From NCBI RefSeq assembly GCF_015706575.1, contig NW_024037048.1:13657512-13721511 (forward strand): a stretch of 64,000 bases of DNA. Direction: 5' to 3'. This DNA is from Patiria miniata. Its lineage: Eukaryota; Echinodermata; Asteroidea; Valvatida; Asterinidae. Made by a program: the position numbers and the translations under genes. Shown here one piece after another: positions 43,651 through 55,744 of this stretch. Each line of letters opens with the position of its first letter. Position 1 is the first letter of the stretch. Below the pieces are notes generated by a model. That model saw only the letters and a list, made by a program, of their open reading frames with translations. It had not been told where the DNA came from and ran no database searches.

Positions 43651-44610
43651 GAAGGACAGTCATTGCAAAAATTATGCTAGGACATGAATCTAGGACTAAG
43701 AAACATTTGCAATTTTAATATTAGGAAATACTTCAATTTTTTTGACTCACCATAGATTTTGTACCGCTGAAGTGGCGTCAGGTTGCAACATTCTTTCCAT
43801 ATCTGCTGCCCATTGGAGATCAACCTGCTATCTGTACTGCCATCAATTGCATCATATGCTGCATTCCTCTGACTCTGTGTCTTGCATCACTGCTGCTCAT
43901 GGCATGCACCAGTGTGCACGTCATCAATCTCTATGAAAACCGTAGGATAACAGAAAGGCACTTTTATCTGTATCTGTATGGTTACGTTGCAGAAACCTAT
44001 TCAGGCATTATCGCAACGGAGTATAAGTATTCAAGGCGCTGGCAGTTATGTCTATTATTAGATGAATGAAGTACATGAGTAATATGAGACCCATTATGTA
44101 GCACCTTTTATTGGTTCATTATAAGTTGCTGCGGCCACTGCCATGCCAGGACACCGAGGCGAACCCCTTCTCTTACTTACATGTAGCGAACAAGTATTCA
44201 TAAATACCTTAGACAGTTTAACTATTCCTATTGGTCGAGAGCCCATCACGTGGCCGGTATTAAACGGATTGTAACGGGAATCCGGGGCTCGATATACCCA
44301 GGGGTACAACGAATCCCTAAAAACCCGCCGGGATTAATAACCAGGAGAAATCGGTGATGTATGGCTGAGCTAGTGCTTGACCGGGACCAGCGTTGAGGGC
44401 GCCGTCACAATCTCAGGACGTCAACCTGACCCAAGTGGAGTTCGTCTGGTAGCGTAGCTTTCTTCAAGGCCTCGATGACTTTATGGATAGGGGAAGGGTA
44501 AGGGGAGGGGTTGGACTATAACTTGGCGCGCAAACGCAATAGAAAAGGGAAGGCTGGGGTGGAGGAGGCAATATAATTTGAGTCTGTCCTATAGGCCTAA
44601 AGTCTGGCTC
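43651..44610. other. No recognised gene
   Basis: Unique-looking sequence after the block boundary. Short open frames on both strands show no family resemblance. A CTAAAGTCT repeat starts at the right edge. Confidence 0.5.
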
Positions 44611-44614
44611 TTAA

Positions 44615-45124
44615 AGGTAGAGTCCATCATTTGTAATTTGTGCATTTTGTTCGTTTGAAGCAACAAAAGAGTTCAAAATCTAATGAAGGATACTGAGCAA
44701 CTAACCTGATGAAGTTTCAGCTAAGCTTCAGCTGTACATTCCGAGAAAAACAGCATTCTAAGATCTCAATTTCAAATCAAAAGTTGCTGAATCATGTTTT
44801 GAATTGTTTTGAATTGCAACTATACGCGACGTCGCGCACTGATCCGACGAATTATAACAACGCGCGCGCGTGTGCGTCGTTCGAATACTTGTGCGCGCTG
44901 CGCTGAATAACAAAACGAACTACTAATTTAAATTTTCCTACGGTGCTTCTTAAGAATCACCGTTGGAAATGCCTTCTTTCGTTGATTACTTCAAAATGAC
45001 AGCTTCCCAGAAAGAATAATTTCGCAGGGAGTTTAGTCTCCTTACTATCTTTCAACCAAGTTAGTTTTTTAACAATAATTACGCCAGTTACTTTTCGGAT
45101 GGCTGCAAATGATGGACTCTACCT
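44615..45124. mobile_element. TTAA-flanked element with AGGTAGAGTCCATCATTTG ends
   Basis: TTAA|AGGTAGAGTCCATCATTTG at the left and CAAATGATGGACTCTACCT|TTAA at the right. 510 bp, no transposase; piggyBac-like by its TTAA target. The flanks are rich in CTAAAGTCT repeats (44590-44610 and 45129-45200). Confidence 0.8.
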
Positions 45125-45128
45125 TTAA

Positions 45129-46611
45129 GTCTTTCCCTATAAAGTCTGACCCTAAAGTCTTGCCTAAAAGTCTGGCCTAAAGTCTTGCCCTAAACCTTTA
45201 TTCTGAGGCAGATCACTTAAAAAGACAATAACTGACATAAATCAGTCAGGCAGCAGAGACAAGTGGCTATAATTCACAATCAAACTTCTTGTTTGTTTTA
45301 ATCAATCACCATCAAATAATAATAATTAAACACTTCATCAGATTGGGTCACTTTAGTTTGCATACGCACATTCTAATTGCTGCCGCTTAAACACAGTGCG
45401 CAAATTGGACTGATAGCAAGTCTAATTAAGCATGCTTTGTGCGCGGGTACACAGAGTACACGGCGTATATAATGCATGGGCTGTCGTTGGCCGTTGCTTC
45501 CTTTTCAGTGTGGACATCGGTATTATTCTTCTTCGTGCTTCGTCTCTTCTTCCTCAGGCTACTTCTTCAATTCCTCTTGTTTCTTCATCTTCTTGCTTGT
45601 TCCCTCTTGCTTGTTCCTTGTTCTTATTCCTCTTCTTCTTCCGAATCCTGACATCCGCTTGGTTCTTCCCAGAGGGCTTGTTCTGGAGCGAACAGAGCGC
45701 TCGATTGCTGTTCCAGCTCGCCTTTTATGCACTTTTGGCAGGGCTGAATCTGGGTCGCAGTGAGCGCGCGCGTTCCAATAGGCTAAAAGTGCGCGTAGCG
45801 CGTATCGCGTATGCAAAACGAGTCACCAACCCTGATGATGAAATCTCTGCATTAGTTAAGTACATCATTAACCTGTGTACAAAAGTCAATAACACACAAA
45901 CAATGGGTGCATTCAATAACACTGTGCACATACGTCAAATGCCTTGAACGTTATAAAACTTGCATACATGTAAGTACCTGGAAGAAACAACAGTGTAACG
46001 CAAAGTTAATGGCTTCTTCACATCATTGTGGAATTATTCTATAAATACTACGAATATTTGGTAAGTCTAGTAGGTGAATAAAGTTGGATTTGAGGGCTGA
46101 AAATGACCTAAAATCAACAAGTTTCATCTCCATTCTGTAGTCCGAGATTCATGTTAAGGAAACCAGACTATTCTCTAGTACGGAAAGATTATTTAAAGGA
46201 AAAGCTGATTTTTGTCACAGGATGATAAAGACATGGCTAGCTGGTCTTAAACACTTTTCCAGTGTCACAATAAAATGTGGACTCCTAAAAATCCAGTGCC
46301 TCTTACCGTTTCATTGGTTGAACGTTCACAATCCTCACGTAGGCATGCGCAACACTACAAGCGAGTCAGAATTTTATAGTTCTAAATTCAAAACGCAACG
46401 CCCCAGGTGCGTTCTGCGTGACATCGCGCAGAACATGTTACGCGCGCGTCAATCTCCATAAAAGGGTTGTTTACATCTTACTCGCCAGCTGAACACTCCA
46501 TTATTTTGCTAGAGGGATGTTTCAAAAAGCATGAAGTGAACTTGTTGAACAAAATCGTGATTTTTTGAACGAATTATTTGAAATTTTTTTACGGATAAGG
46601 TATTTATGAAT
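45129..46611. other. No recognised gene; low-complexity frame
   Basis: 45129-45200 holds repeated CTAAAGTCT. At 45432-45947 a plus frame is open but its middle is a CTT-rich tract giving runs of Leu, Phe and Ser; I do not regard it as a gene. ~45720-45830 is GC-rich with many GCGCG steps. Confidence 0.5.
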
Positions 46612-46776
46612 GGGAATAAATATGTGCTCGGTCGGTATTTATCACTCGTTTAATACCGCTTAGAGTCTGGGTGCTGATAATTACCCTCGCCTCCGGCTCG
46701 GGTAATTATCAGCACCCAGACTCTAAGGGTTATTAAACGAGTGATAAAAACCTCCGGAGCACACATTTATTCCCTT
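46612..46776. repeat. Long near-perfect palindrome
   Basis: Arms 46612-46686 and 46700-46776 (GGTATTTATCACTCGTTTAA, AGAGTCTGGGTGCTGATAAT and inverse) around a 13-bp centre. Single-stranded it would fold into a ~75-bp hairpin. It directly precedes a SINE. Confidence 0.85.
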
Positions 46777-46962
46777 ATTATACAACACACGGGACCTACA
46801 GCTTTACGTCCCATCCAAAGAACGAAGCAAGAATGGTCAAGTGCCTTGCTTAAGCACAAGTGTCCGCCGGCGGGCTCGAACCCACGTGACATTGTTGCCT
46901 CTGAAACACCAGAACATGAGTCCGGTGCTCTTTAACTGCTAGGCCATGGCATTCCATTTATA
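46777..46962 (-). mobile_element. tRNA-derived SINE, second type
   Basis: On the minus strand the head reads CATGGCCTAGCAGTTAAAGA with B box GGTTCGAGCCC, then a body with AAGGCACTTGACCATTCTTG and TTTGGATGGGACGTAAAGC. The body phrase is one I associate with widespread invertebrate SINEs. Different from the SINE at 2624-2935. Confidence 0.7.
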
Positions 46963-46965
46963 ACG

Positions 46966-48099
46966 GCTAAATAAAGCGTGAGTTGGTATTTGCTGGACGT
47001 GTACTAAAGGAGCAATTCTTCCGAAAATTAGGGACTGTCCATGCAAACTCAAACAAGGCCTAGCCTAGCCGTAGGCCTAACTTAACTGACATTTTTTTCG
47101 CCAGCCATGCCAGCATAATTTATTACTTTTTTATTAGTCAGAATGGGACAAAACTATACGTTCACGTTACGAGTGTCTTACTACGCTGATCTTGAATAAC
47201 TGCTCCAAAAGAATCCTGTATTTTATTCTGAAATTTACCTTTCCAAAACGAGTTGTGGATCACGTTGCAATTTCCCCATGTGGTGATATCTGGCGCCATC
47301 TGTCAACTGATAAAAGAACTGCGCCCTCTATTGATTCGATAAATAGCGCCCTCTATTGACCTTTCCCGTTTGGGGCTAACAAGTGGGGCGAGTTGGTAAG
47401 GGGCGAGTCGGTAACTGTATGGTCAGTAGAGGGCGCTGTTATGTTTTTCAATAGAGTGCACTATTTATTGGATCACAAAATAGCTGTTTATTATATCAAT
47501 AGAGGGAGCTCTTCAAATTTTCAACAGAGGGCGCTATATCGGACAAGTAGAATGGCATAACCGGAATTAAGTCATCAGTTTATAGTTGCTTGCCCGTGCA
47601 ATTTTTTTAGTTTTGACAATGAAAAATACATTTTGTTTTCAAATTTCTATTTTTTTTCTAGCAATATGAAAGCTTTGCACTTTGTAGTGATGGAGACATC
47701 TATCGAAACGATCCGCCCACGTTTAATTATAGAATTTTGACGTTACAAAAATTTCGAACTATTTAAGAGCCCAATAAATCCCTCGAATCTAAAATAAAGC
47801 TTATAATTTTTTTTCTCTGACGGCGTGAAACGTCCGAGAGCGAAATAGAAAATCAAGTGGTTACATTGTTTAAACTAGTAAAACAAACAATGCGGGTAGA
47901 GCTACTTTAAAAGCCTGAACTTTTCACTGAAAAGAAACAATGTAGTGTGCATGTGACTGTCGCAAAAAATCACACCGTTTTTTTAAAAGGTCAATTACAA
48001 TGTTAACAATATTTCGATTGATATGATAAACGGTAATTTTAAGTGTAATACTACAGTCTAATAAACAAAATATATCTTTCATACGCAATCATAGATGTA
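46966..48099. other. No recognised gene
   Basis: Contains the AGAGGGCGC cluster and otherwise AT-rich unique-looking sequence. Confidence 0.5.
47325..47540. promoter_or_regulatory. Cluster of AGAGGGCGC motifs
   Basis: TAGAGGGCGC or its inverse at 47331, 47346, 47427 and 47525, plus a variant near 47505. AGAGGGCGC resembles the core of the CTCF binding site (family knowledge). The best site is CAGTAGAGGGCGCTGTT at 47425. The motif is also scattered in the repeats, so binding is only a possibility. Confidence 0.3.
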
Positions 48100-49585
48100 C
48101 TGTGCTGGACAAGCTATTTCAAAAATTAAGTGATGCATCGAATTGACTTGTGGCCAGATGATTGGTCATGAAAAATAAACAAGACAGAAGATTGTTTGCT
48201 CGCCCTCAACATTGTCTTGTGTCGCAACACGTAGAAAAACTTTGTGATGGGCTGCAGTACAGTCCAAACAGAACATTTGTCTCACTTTTGCACAGAAACG
48301 ATAGTCCAGGTAGACACGCTATCTCAAAAATTAAATGAGGCATTGAATTTAATTGTTGCCAGATGACTGGTTTTGAAAAATAGACAAACAAGACAGAAGA
48401 TTTAGACAAAACATTGTCTTGCTCTCCCTCAACAGTGGTTTGTGTCGCAACACGGAGAAAAACGTTGCGATGGGCTACAGACGCAGTCCAAACAGAACAT
48501 TTGCCACCAGTTTGCACAGAAACGATACTAGAGTCACGCTGGACACGTTATCTCAAAATTAAGTGATGCATCGAATTGAATTTTAGCTAGCTGACTGATT
48601 GAATTTTAGCTAGCTGACTGGTCATGACAAATAAACAAACAAGACAGAAGATTGAGACAAATATTGTTTTTTCTCACCATCAGCAGGTTCCTCCGGCAAC
48701 ACGAAGAAAAACTTGGCGATGGGCTGCAGACAGTCCAAACAGAACATTTGCCTCATTTTTGCACAGAAACGATAGCACTGCTGGACACACTATTTCAAAA
48801 ATTAAGTAATGCATCGAATCGATTGTGGCCAGATGATTGGTCATGGAAAGTAGACAATAAAGACAGAAGATTAAGACACATTTTTTTGTCTCCCTCAACA
48901 GTGTCTTGAGTCGCAACACGGAGAAAAACTTGGCGATGGGTTGAAGATGCAGTCCAAACATACCATTTGCCTCACTTTTTTGTACAGAAACGATAGTCCA
49001 GCCGGAACGCTATAACAAAAATTAAGTGATGCATCGAATAGAATTGTGGCCAGATGATTGGTCATGAAAAGCAGAAAAACAAGACAGAAGATTGAGACAA
49101 AATATTGTTTTGCTCTTCTTTAACAGTGTCTTGTGTCGCAACACGGAGAAAAACTTGGTGATCGGCTGCAGTTGCAGTCCAAACAGAACATTTGCCTCAC
49201 TTTTGCACAGAAACGATAGTCCAGCTGGACACGCTATCTCAAAATTAAGTGATGCATGGAACTGAATTGTGGCCAAATGGCTGGTCATGACAAATAGACA
49301 AAACAAGACAGAAGATTGAGACAAAATATTGTTTTTCTCCCCATCAGCAGTGTCTTGTGTCAACACGGAGAAAAAACTTGGCTATAGGCTGCAGTCACAG
49401 TCCAAACAGAACATTTGCCTCTCTTTTGCACAGAAACGACATTCCAGGTAGAAACGCTGTCTCAGAAAATTAAGAGACACATTGAATTGAATTCTGGCTA
49501 GATGATTGGTCATGAAAAAAAGACAAACAAGGTAGAAAATTGAGAATAAAAATATCGTTTTCTCTGCCTCAACAGTGTAAACACA
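48100..49585 (-). repeat. ~225-bp satellite, about 6.5 units
   Basis: Units begin near 48113, 48316, 48544, 48788, 49008, 49230 and 49453, each with CGCTATCTCAAAAATTAAGT, CCAGATGATTGGTCATGAAA, AGACAGAAGATTGAGACAAA and AGTCCAAACAGAACATTTGC. On the minus strand several units keep an open frame reading LSFLCKSEANVLFGL and KFFSVLRH, but it does not run through the array. Confidence 0.88.
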
Positions 49586-49599
49586 GTTATTGTATCAAC

Positions 49600-52210
49600 T
49601 CAAGATAAACACATTGCATTGAAATGAAAATTCCTCTAATATTTTGCCATGATATTTGGCAAGAGCATCTTGAAAAATGACAGGAACTGCCAACGAATGA
49701 ATGTAAAACAATTGAAGAAATTAGCATTGTGAGGACACTCCGTGTTATTTTTATCGTCATGCATTAATTTCTTCCATATTAAGAGGGCGCGCTAAACAAA
49801 CACCGCTCACTGCGCACAGACTTCAGTCCACTTTCTTGTTTCAATCTTGTTTTCGTTCTCTTTTAACGAATTCCCACGAAAATATACTCCTGAATGCGTT
49901 ATATTATGACGAATTATTGGTCGGAATTTCACTAAAATACAATTTGTAAATTGTGACTTATCCACCGAACCATATATTATTTTCTGTCATTTACAATGTC
50001 ATTCATTCGGAATGTATTTTACAGGTTTAACACACTAAGTTGTTTCGCTCACATTATTTTTGTTCTTTGACGAATTCACTTGAAATTGTACTGGCGATCG
50101 TAACACATTATTAACAATTACTCAACGAAATACTGGTTTAATACGTTTAGTATTCCATGAGATATTACCTGAACCATGAGTGTCTTCTTTTTATTCAATA
50201 CCAGTTCGTGTTGACTCTGCGTGTTAGCAGTAGCGACCACTGTGCATGTGGTGCGCCCTCTATTGAAAGATTAAACCGCTGGGTACAGCTGTCTCTGTGC
50301 GAGACAATCAGAAAGCAAAGAGTAGTTGGAAAGAGTTTGGGTAAAATGCCCTTGAAAAAAAGGAAACAACGAAACCTCTTGGAAATTTCTTTTCTTCTTG
50401 AAATGGAGTTGTGACTTTTTTTGCCATGAACGTTGCTTCATTTGGATAATATTTTTCACGTTTAAAACATTTAATTGTTTCGATCTCATTTTCTTTCTTG
50501 TTCTATGAAATTTGTACAAATCACTTTTTACTCAATACTATATAGTTGTACGTTAAGCATGACTGGCACCGCAAGCCTGTTAAATACTGACATACAAAAA
50601 AGAGATTATCGGCGCCAATATAGTTTTTTGTAACACCGACAAAACTGCATTCCCAATTGAAGTCACGGTGTCCAGAAAATCGTCCTTACTATTAAACAAA
50701 AACACAATCACACATAATGTCACACGATAACTCAAAAATATTTGTTACATTACATTGGAATTTTTCCTATAGAGGTTGAGCATGACAGTCAACACAAGCA
50801 TGATAAATATCGAGAGAGAAAACACAGATTATCGGCGGCAATATAATTTCAGTAACACGAACAAAGCCCATCCAAAGTGAAGTCACGGCCTCCAGAAAAT
50901 CGTGTGACACCTACGCCACACGATTGCTCAAAAACTAGTTATTTTATTGGATTGAAATTTTGACTAGATGTAAAGTATGACTTGCAACACTTGCCTGTTA
51001 AATATTTAGAGAAAATAATTTTCTTGTATTGGAGTGAAATTATATCTCCTGATTGGTCGTCATAGATAACACAACACTTTTGAATTTGGAGAGGAATTGT
51101 TAGAAAATAAAATTAATATATCCCGAAAATGTAGTGTGTTCAGCGCAAAAAATAATTGGCGGTTTTGAGTGAACTTATTTGATGACAAAAATACAACACG
51201 CTCGATTTCCGGAAGTTAACTCAAGAAATACATGTTGCATGGAATTGACATTTCGTAAATTGATTAAATGTTGTAGATTACAAAAATCTGTGAAAAATGA
51301 AGAGGAATTGTCTAGTAATAAAAAGAATATAGCAAAAAAAATGCGTTGTATTAAAACGGAGAAAAACCTGCCTCATTATTAAAGTCAGCTTTAATTTTCT
51401 TTCAAAAGAGGGCGCGCTTCACAAATAGAGGTCACCACCGTAAATATTTTGTTGTCAACACGAGACACCTAACTGAAGTCAACGTTCGTGACACAAAAAC
51501 AAAACACTCGGTTTCCAAACGATAACTCAAGAAATACCAAAAGACGTTGAATATGGAGAGCAATTATTAATCCATGAAAAAAATGTAAACAAAAGAATAA
51601 GTGAGTTAAGCACGAAAAATAGAAGACGCATTTAAGTCAACGTTCATGGAACAAAAACAAAACCTACTCGTTGTGGAGACGATTACTCAAGAAATGTTTG
51701 ATGCCTTGCATTGAAGTATTCCATAGTGATTTAACGTGATATATCAATCAAATCTCTCGAATTTGGATATGAATCGTTCCCCAATAATAGAAATATAGCA
51801 AAGACAGTGTGGCGTGTAAACGCGCAAAATACAAGGCGAATCTGAGTCAACCTTCATGGAATAAAAGCAATACCCTGTTTGTGGAGACAATAACAAAAAA
51901 AAACATTGATTTATTGGAGTGAAATTATACCTCCTGATTGGACGTTCATATGTAACACAACCGGTTCGAATTTGGAGAGAAAGCATTAAAAACTTAAATT
52001 AATATACCCCAAAAATGAAGTGTGTTAAGCACGAAAACTAAATGGCGATTTCGAGTCAACTTTCATGACACAAAAACGACACACTCGGCTTCAAAAATAA
52101 CTCAGGAAATATCTGTTGCATGGAATCGACATTTCGTAAGTTGATTAAATGTGACAATTCACAAAAATCTGTTGAATTTGGAGAGGAACCGTCAAATAAT
52201 AAAAGTAATG
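49600..52210. repeat. Degenerate tandem repeats
   Basis: Older, strongly diverged repeats: ~205-bp spacing at 50560-50960 (GATTATCGGCGCCAATATAG, GATTATCGGCGGCAATATAA) and ~885-bp spacing at 51040-51330 and 51920-52200 (CTCCTGATTGG, GTTGCATGGAATTGACATTT). The recurring CGATAACTCAAGAAATA motif links them, perhaps distantly related to the 48.1-49.6 kb satellite. No gene seen. Confidence 0.65.
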
Positions 52211-53529
52211 TAACGAAATCTTTTATTTCAAGTATTCATACGTACGCGGGTATGTATACACGCATTTTGAAACAGTGCCCTCAATAGTCAGGTAGCGTCT
52301 AGCCCAACCCCCTCCACCCCTGCTTTTCCAACTTTCAAAGTTGATGGTTCCGCAAATATTAACAAGAGATTGCCGCTGCTGGTCAAGAGGAGTAACTGTA
52401 GCCTTTCCACAATGTCACCCTGATTAGCGCCGGTAGTTAACCTAGTGGCGAAACAGCGAGGCGTTCGGAACGGAGACTAGACATAAGTCGAGTGAGCTGC
52501 AAGCGAGGTTTTGAAAATCCCGGCTTCATTCCAATACCGGATCCAGCTCTATTGCCAAGCCGCATGCCCGAAGGCGGTATACAGAACGAAGCCGGAGTTT
52601 GAGAAACCCCGGTATGTCTCATGACCTCGGTGACTTTCGGTCGTTTTGTAAACATAGGCTTCGTGCCCGGTTCGGAACAAAGCCATGTGAGGCCCCTAAT
52701 CAGACAAGTGGCTTTGTCATTTACTTGCATGGTATGGTCCCACTGGTATGGGGGAGGGGAGAGGGAAGGGGGGCATGTGGTCGTTCAACTATCCCACCCC
52801 AACCCCATCGTCGCTACGTCATTGCTTCAGAGATTATTATCAATCGAGGTGGTTCGCAATACAGAATGGCAAACTCTGGTGTGATTTGTCCGGATATCAC
52901 CAGGGCTAGTTCAGGGTGAATCGTACGCGTTATGCGGAGGCCACGAACTAGCAAATGTAGGAAATCTGGTCGTTCCATACAAGCCTTTCTCGTGGGGGGA
53001 TCTTAAATCACTTTACATGCTATTTTGGAACTGTGTCATTACTTTAGGTAGTGAACGTTTGCTTTTTAGGTCCATCATCACCGGTCATACATTCTAACAT
53101 TTCTGGAAATGATTATTCGAACTGGGAGATATTAAAGTGTAAAAACCTTTTCCACATTTAGAAGGCCACGATTATACACGGGCCGTATATGATACGTAAA
53201 GTTCATGGAAGTTTATTTAATTGTATTTTATTTCCTCAAAGTCCCAATCAAGGAGCAAAGCCTACCTCAGGGGCATAACTACGGGGACACGGGGCATATA
53301 CCCCCACCCCCTGTGGAAGCTCCCCCCCCCCCCCGCTCCAGTTTGAAAGCCAGAAATAAAACATTAACTGTTGTAATAATACGTTTATTTTGTATTTAGT
53401 GCAGCCTTTGAAAAAATAACGCACCCCAGGTGCCCTACCCCAAGTTAAACCCAAGTTTCTCCGCTGGCTTGAGTACGATTTAATTCCTCATATAAACCCG
53501 AATATATCCACACAATTTAATAGACTGAA
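52211..53529. other. No recognised gene
   Basis: A GC-richer stretch (52440-52960) with partly inverted phrases around GAAGCCGG, and a CAGGGGCATAACTAC-type end with poly-C at 53272-53335 that may be a remnant of a TIR element. Confidence 0.45.
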
Positions 53530-53549
53530 GCGTCAACTGTACATTGAAT

Positions 53550-53924
53550 GAATCACGGCCGGTGTATACGTCACTTGTCTATCCACCAATCACAGTTTGT
53601 CGGTGACAAGTCGGTGACGACAAGTCGGTGACCACAAGTGAGTGGTCTGTGACTGACAGGTTGTGTGTGTCAATCATAAATTCCATGTTTGGATGTGTCA
53701 CCGACATCCATACAATATCCACCAATAAGAAGCGGCCATTTCAATCTCGGTGACTAGTTTTTTTATGGTGACTTTATAGCCCAACAACATTAACATTGCT
53801 TTCATATCATTAATATGAAGCGAGTCGGTGATGTGTGATTGACAGCACACAGGAGCCATGCAATCACAATCCAGGTCCGAGTTTTTAGTCACTGCTCAGG
53901 AAATCGATGGCACTATTTAAGACA
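53550..53924 (+). promoter_or_regulatory. Promoter-like region, block B copy 2
   Basis: Counterpart of 14290-14655, with CCAAT boxes, CGGTGAC repeats, the conserved ATTAATATGAAGCGAGTCGG block near 53810-53830 and TATTTAAG at about 53915. It carries a ~25-bp insertion (CACACAGGAGCCATGCAATC) relative to copy 1. Confidence 0.48.
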
Positions 53925-54014
53925 TGTGGGGCCGTCCACCTTTCACATCAACCACAGGTCACCTTCGGACGACAACCAGAGAGGGAACTGACTGCAAGAA
54001 CAAGATTTTGCTCG
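53925..54014 (+). other. Candidate first exon, block B copy 2
   Basis: Homologue of 14656-14746 with the same donor CTCG|GTGAGTGTTTGAAAC and preceded by TATTTAAG. It would serve a C1q paralogue whose coding exon lies outside the window. Confidence 0.48.
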
Positions 54015-55556
54015 GTGAGTGTTTGAAACAATCATTTTTCTTCTAAAAACATTTGTTGTCTTTTGCACAATGTGTTTGAATCAATGCGGGATTCAGATTT
54101 TGTTGAATGTTGCTGATTCAATGATTTTTCAAACAACGAGCTCGGTAGTAGGCTTGATATTTCCTCGTCTTTGTGAAACGTTTGTGAAATGTGGTAGCTT
54201 GAGGACTGAACATTTTTTTTAGGAATAAATGTTCAATTTCTTTTTACTATGACTCTGATACACGTTTGCTAGCAGCAAAGCCAGCGCGCTAATTCCGATC
54301 CAGAAGTTGTGCCTTTTCCCATCGACCACTTTGGAGTTGATAAAGTATCGCGATGATTTACAAATGTGTTTGAAATGAACTTGTTCAGACGGGCTTTGTT
54401 TGTGCATTACATGCACTAATCAAAGCCCTTCTGAAAGAGTTAATTTCAAACACTTTTGTAAATTATCGAACTATTTTATTTCAGCTCTTAATGTAAACAG
54501 TTGGTGCGGATGCAGAGCACGGTTTTGTGAGGCCAAATTTCAAGGCAATAAAAATGAGGAATTCCTGTCTGGCAATATTTCCGCTACTACTTCCATTGTG
54601 CACTCTCAAAAACAAATTGTCCAAATACTTACTGGTTTCTTTACTTCTTGAACAAAAATCATTTGGATTCTTGTCGATATGGATAATACACTACGAAGTC
54701 ACATTTATGGACTTTTTTTTATTTAGGTTCGACTGTTAGGTTGGACTGTTTTCTGACCGCAGTTTTTCGCAAGTATAAAATATCAAGTTCCCTGCTGTGA
54801 TTCAGAACAGTAAAGATGTATTGATCATTCAAAATAATATTTCAGAGGAACTACAAATCGGTGTTTTACATTTTCGGTTTCAAAAAACAAGGCTCGCAAA
54901 ACCTGGACTCTTTATAACCTGGCCAATATTTTTGGCACGATCAAGCACACTCTTACTTTTCGCCTCCCCTTTTCCTATTGACTTTATCGTTTAAATTTTC
55001 AAACATGAAATCCTAGTGCAATGTACTCACATTATTTCCGGATATCACTCAAACTCAATCAGAATGAAAAGTTATGCGGAAGTTGGTCACGGAAGAACGT
55101 ATACAGGTATCCGGTTATCTCAAAATGCCGGTCTTATTTGTGTTATTATTTGTGGATATTCTCAGTGCCTTTGAACTTTGTTGTTCAACTGGCTTTTTGC
55201 TATAGTTCACAGTGCGCCATTCCGGTTTCATCAAGTTACTTTTAAGCATTGCAGGATAAAAGTGTCACTGGTCAGAATAGACTAGAGGGCGCAAATACAA
55301 ACGCACTGGATCATGATGATGCACACAGTTTTATACAAGTTCAATAGCTGGATGCATTTTGTAGAATTCATGGATAGATTTGATTTTTGGAGAACGCATT
55401 TGAGATAAATAGTCAACCCAAATTACATTTTCACTGTACAGACATTTTTTTGGCCGTATTGTACTTGTGGAATTCAGCCATGCCTCCCCACCAGACTCCA
55501 AGTTATCTCCCAGAGGATTTTTAATGACTCATATTTTTGTTGGTATTTGTTTTCAG

Positions 55557-55617
55557 CCAGCAATCCGCTCAAGTGTTGAAGAGTGCTTCGGCGAGAGAAT
55601 TCAAGAACTGTGCTTAG
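55557..55617 (+). other. Candidate ~60-nt exon, type 2, block B copy 2
   Basis: Homologue of 16471-16531 with TTTTCAG acceptor and GTGAGT donor; two of the changes are silent and two or three would alter residues if translated. Confidence 0.48.
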
Positions 55618-55744
55618 GTGAGTGTCTGTTAAAATTTTCTTCATTCAAGCATCAGAATAGAGCAGTGATTTGGTAGGAGACCGTTCCTTTTTTCTATGCA
55701 TTGAATCTTTTTGGTCAAAATTAGAAACCAGAAAACGTCATTCA

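Noticed and set aside
45432-45947. 171-codon plus-strand frame
   Set aside because: The centre is a CTT/TTC-rich low-complexity tract giving Leu/Phe/Ser runs; no signal peptide logic, domain or splice context supports it.
48100-49585. CRISPR-like array
   Set aside because: Units are ~225 bp, similar throughout with no repeat/spacer alternation, in a eukaryotic genome.
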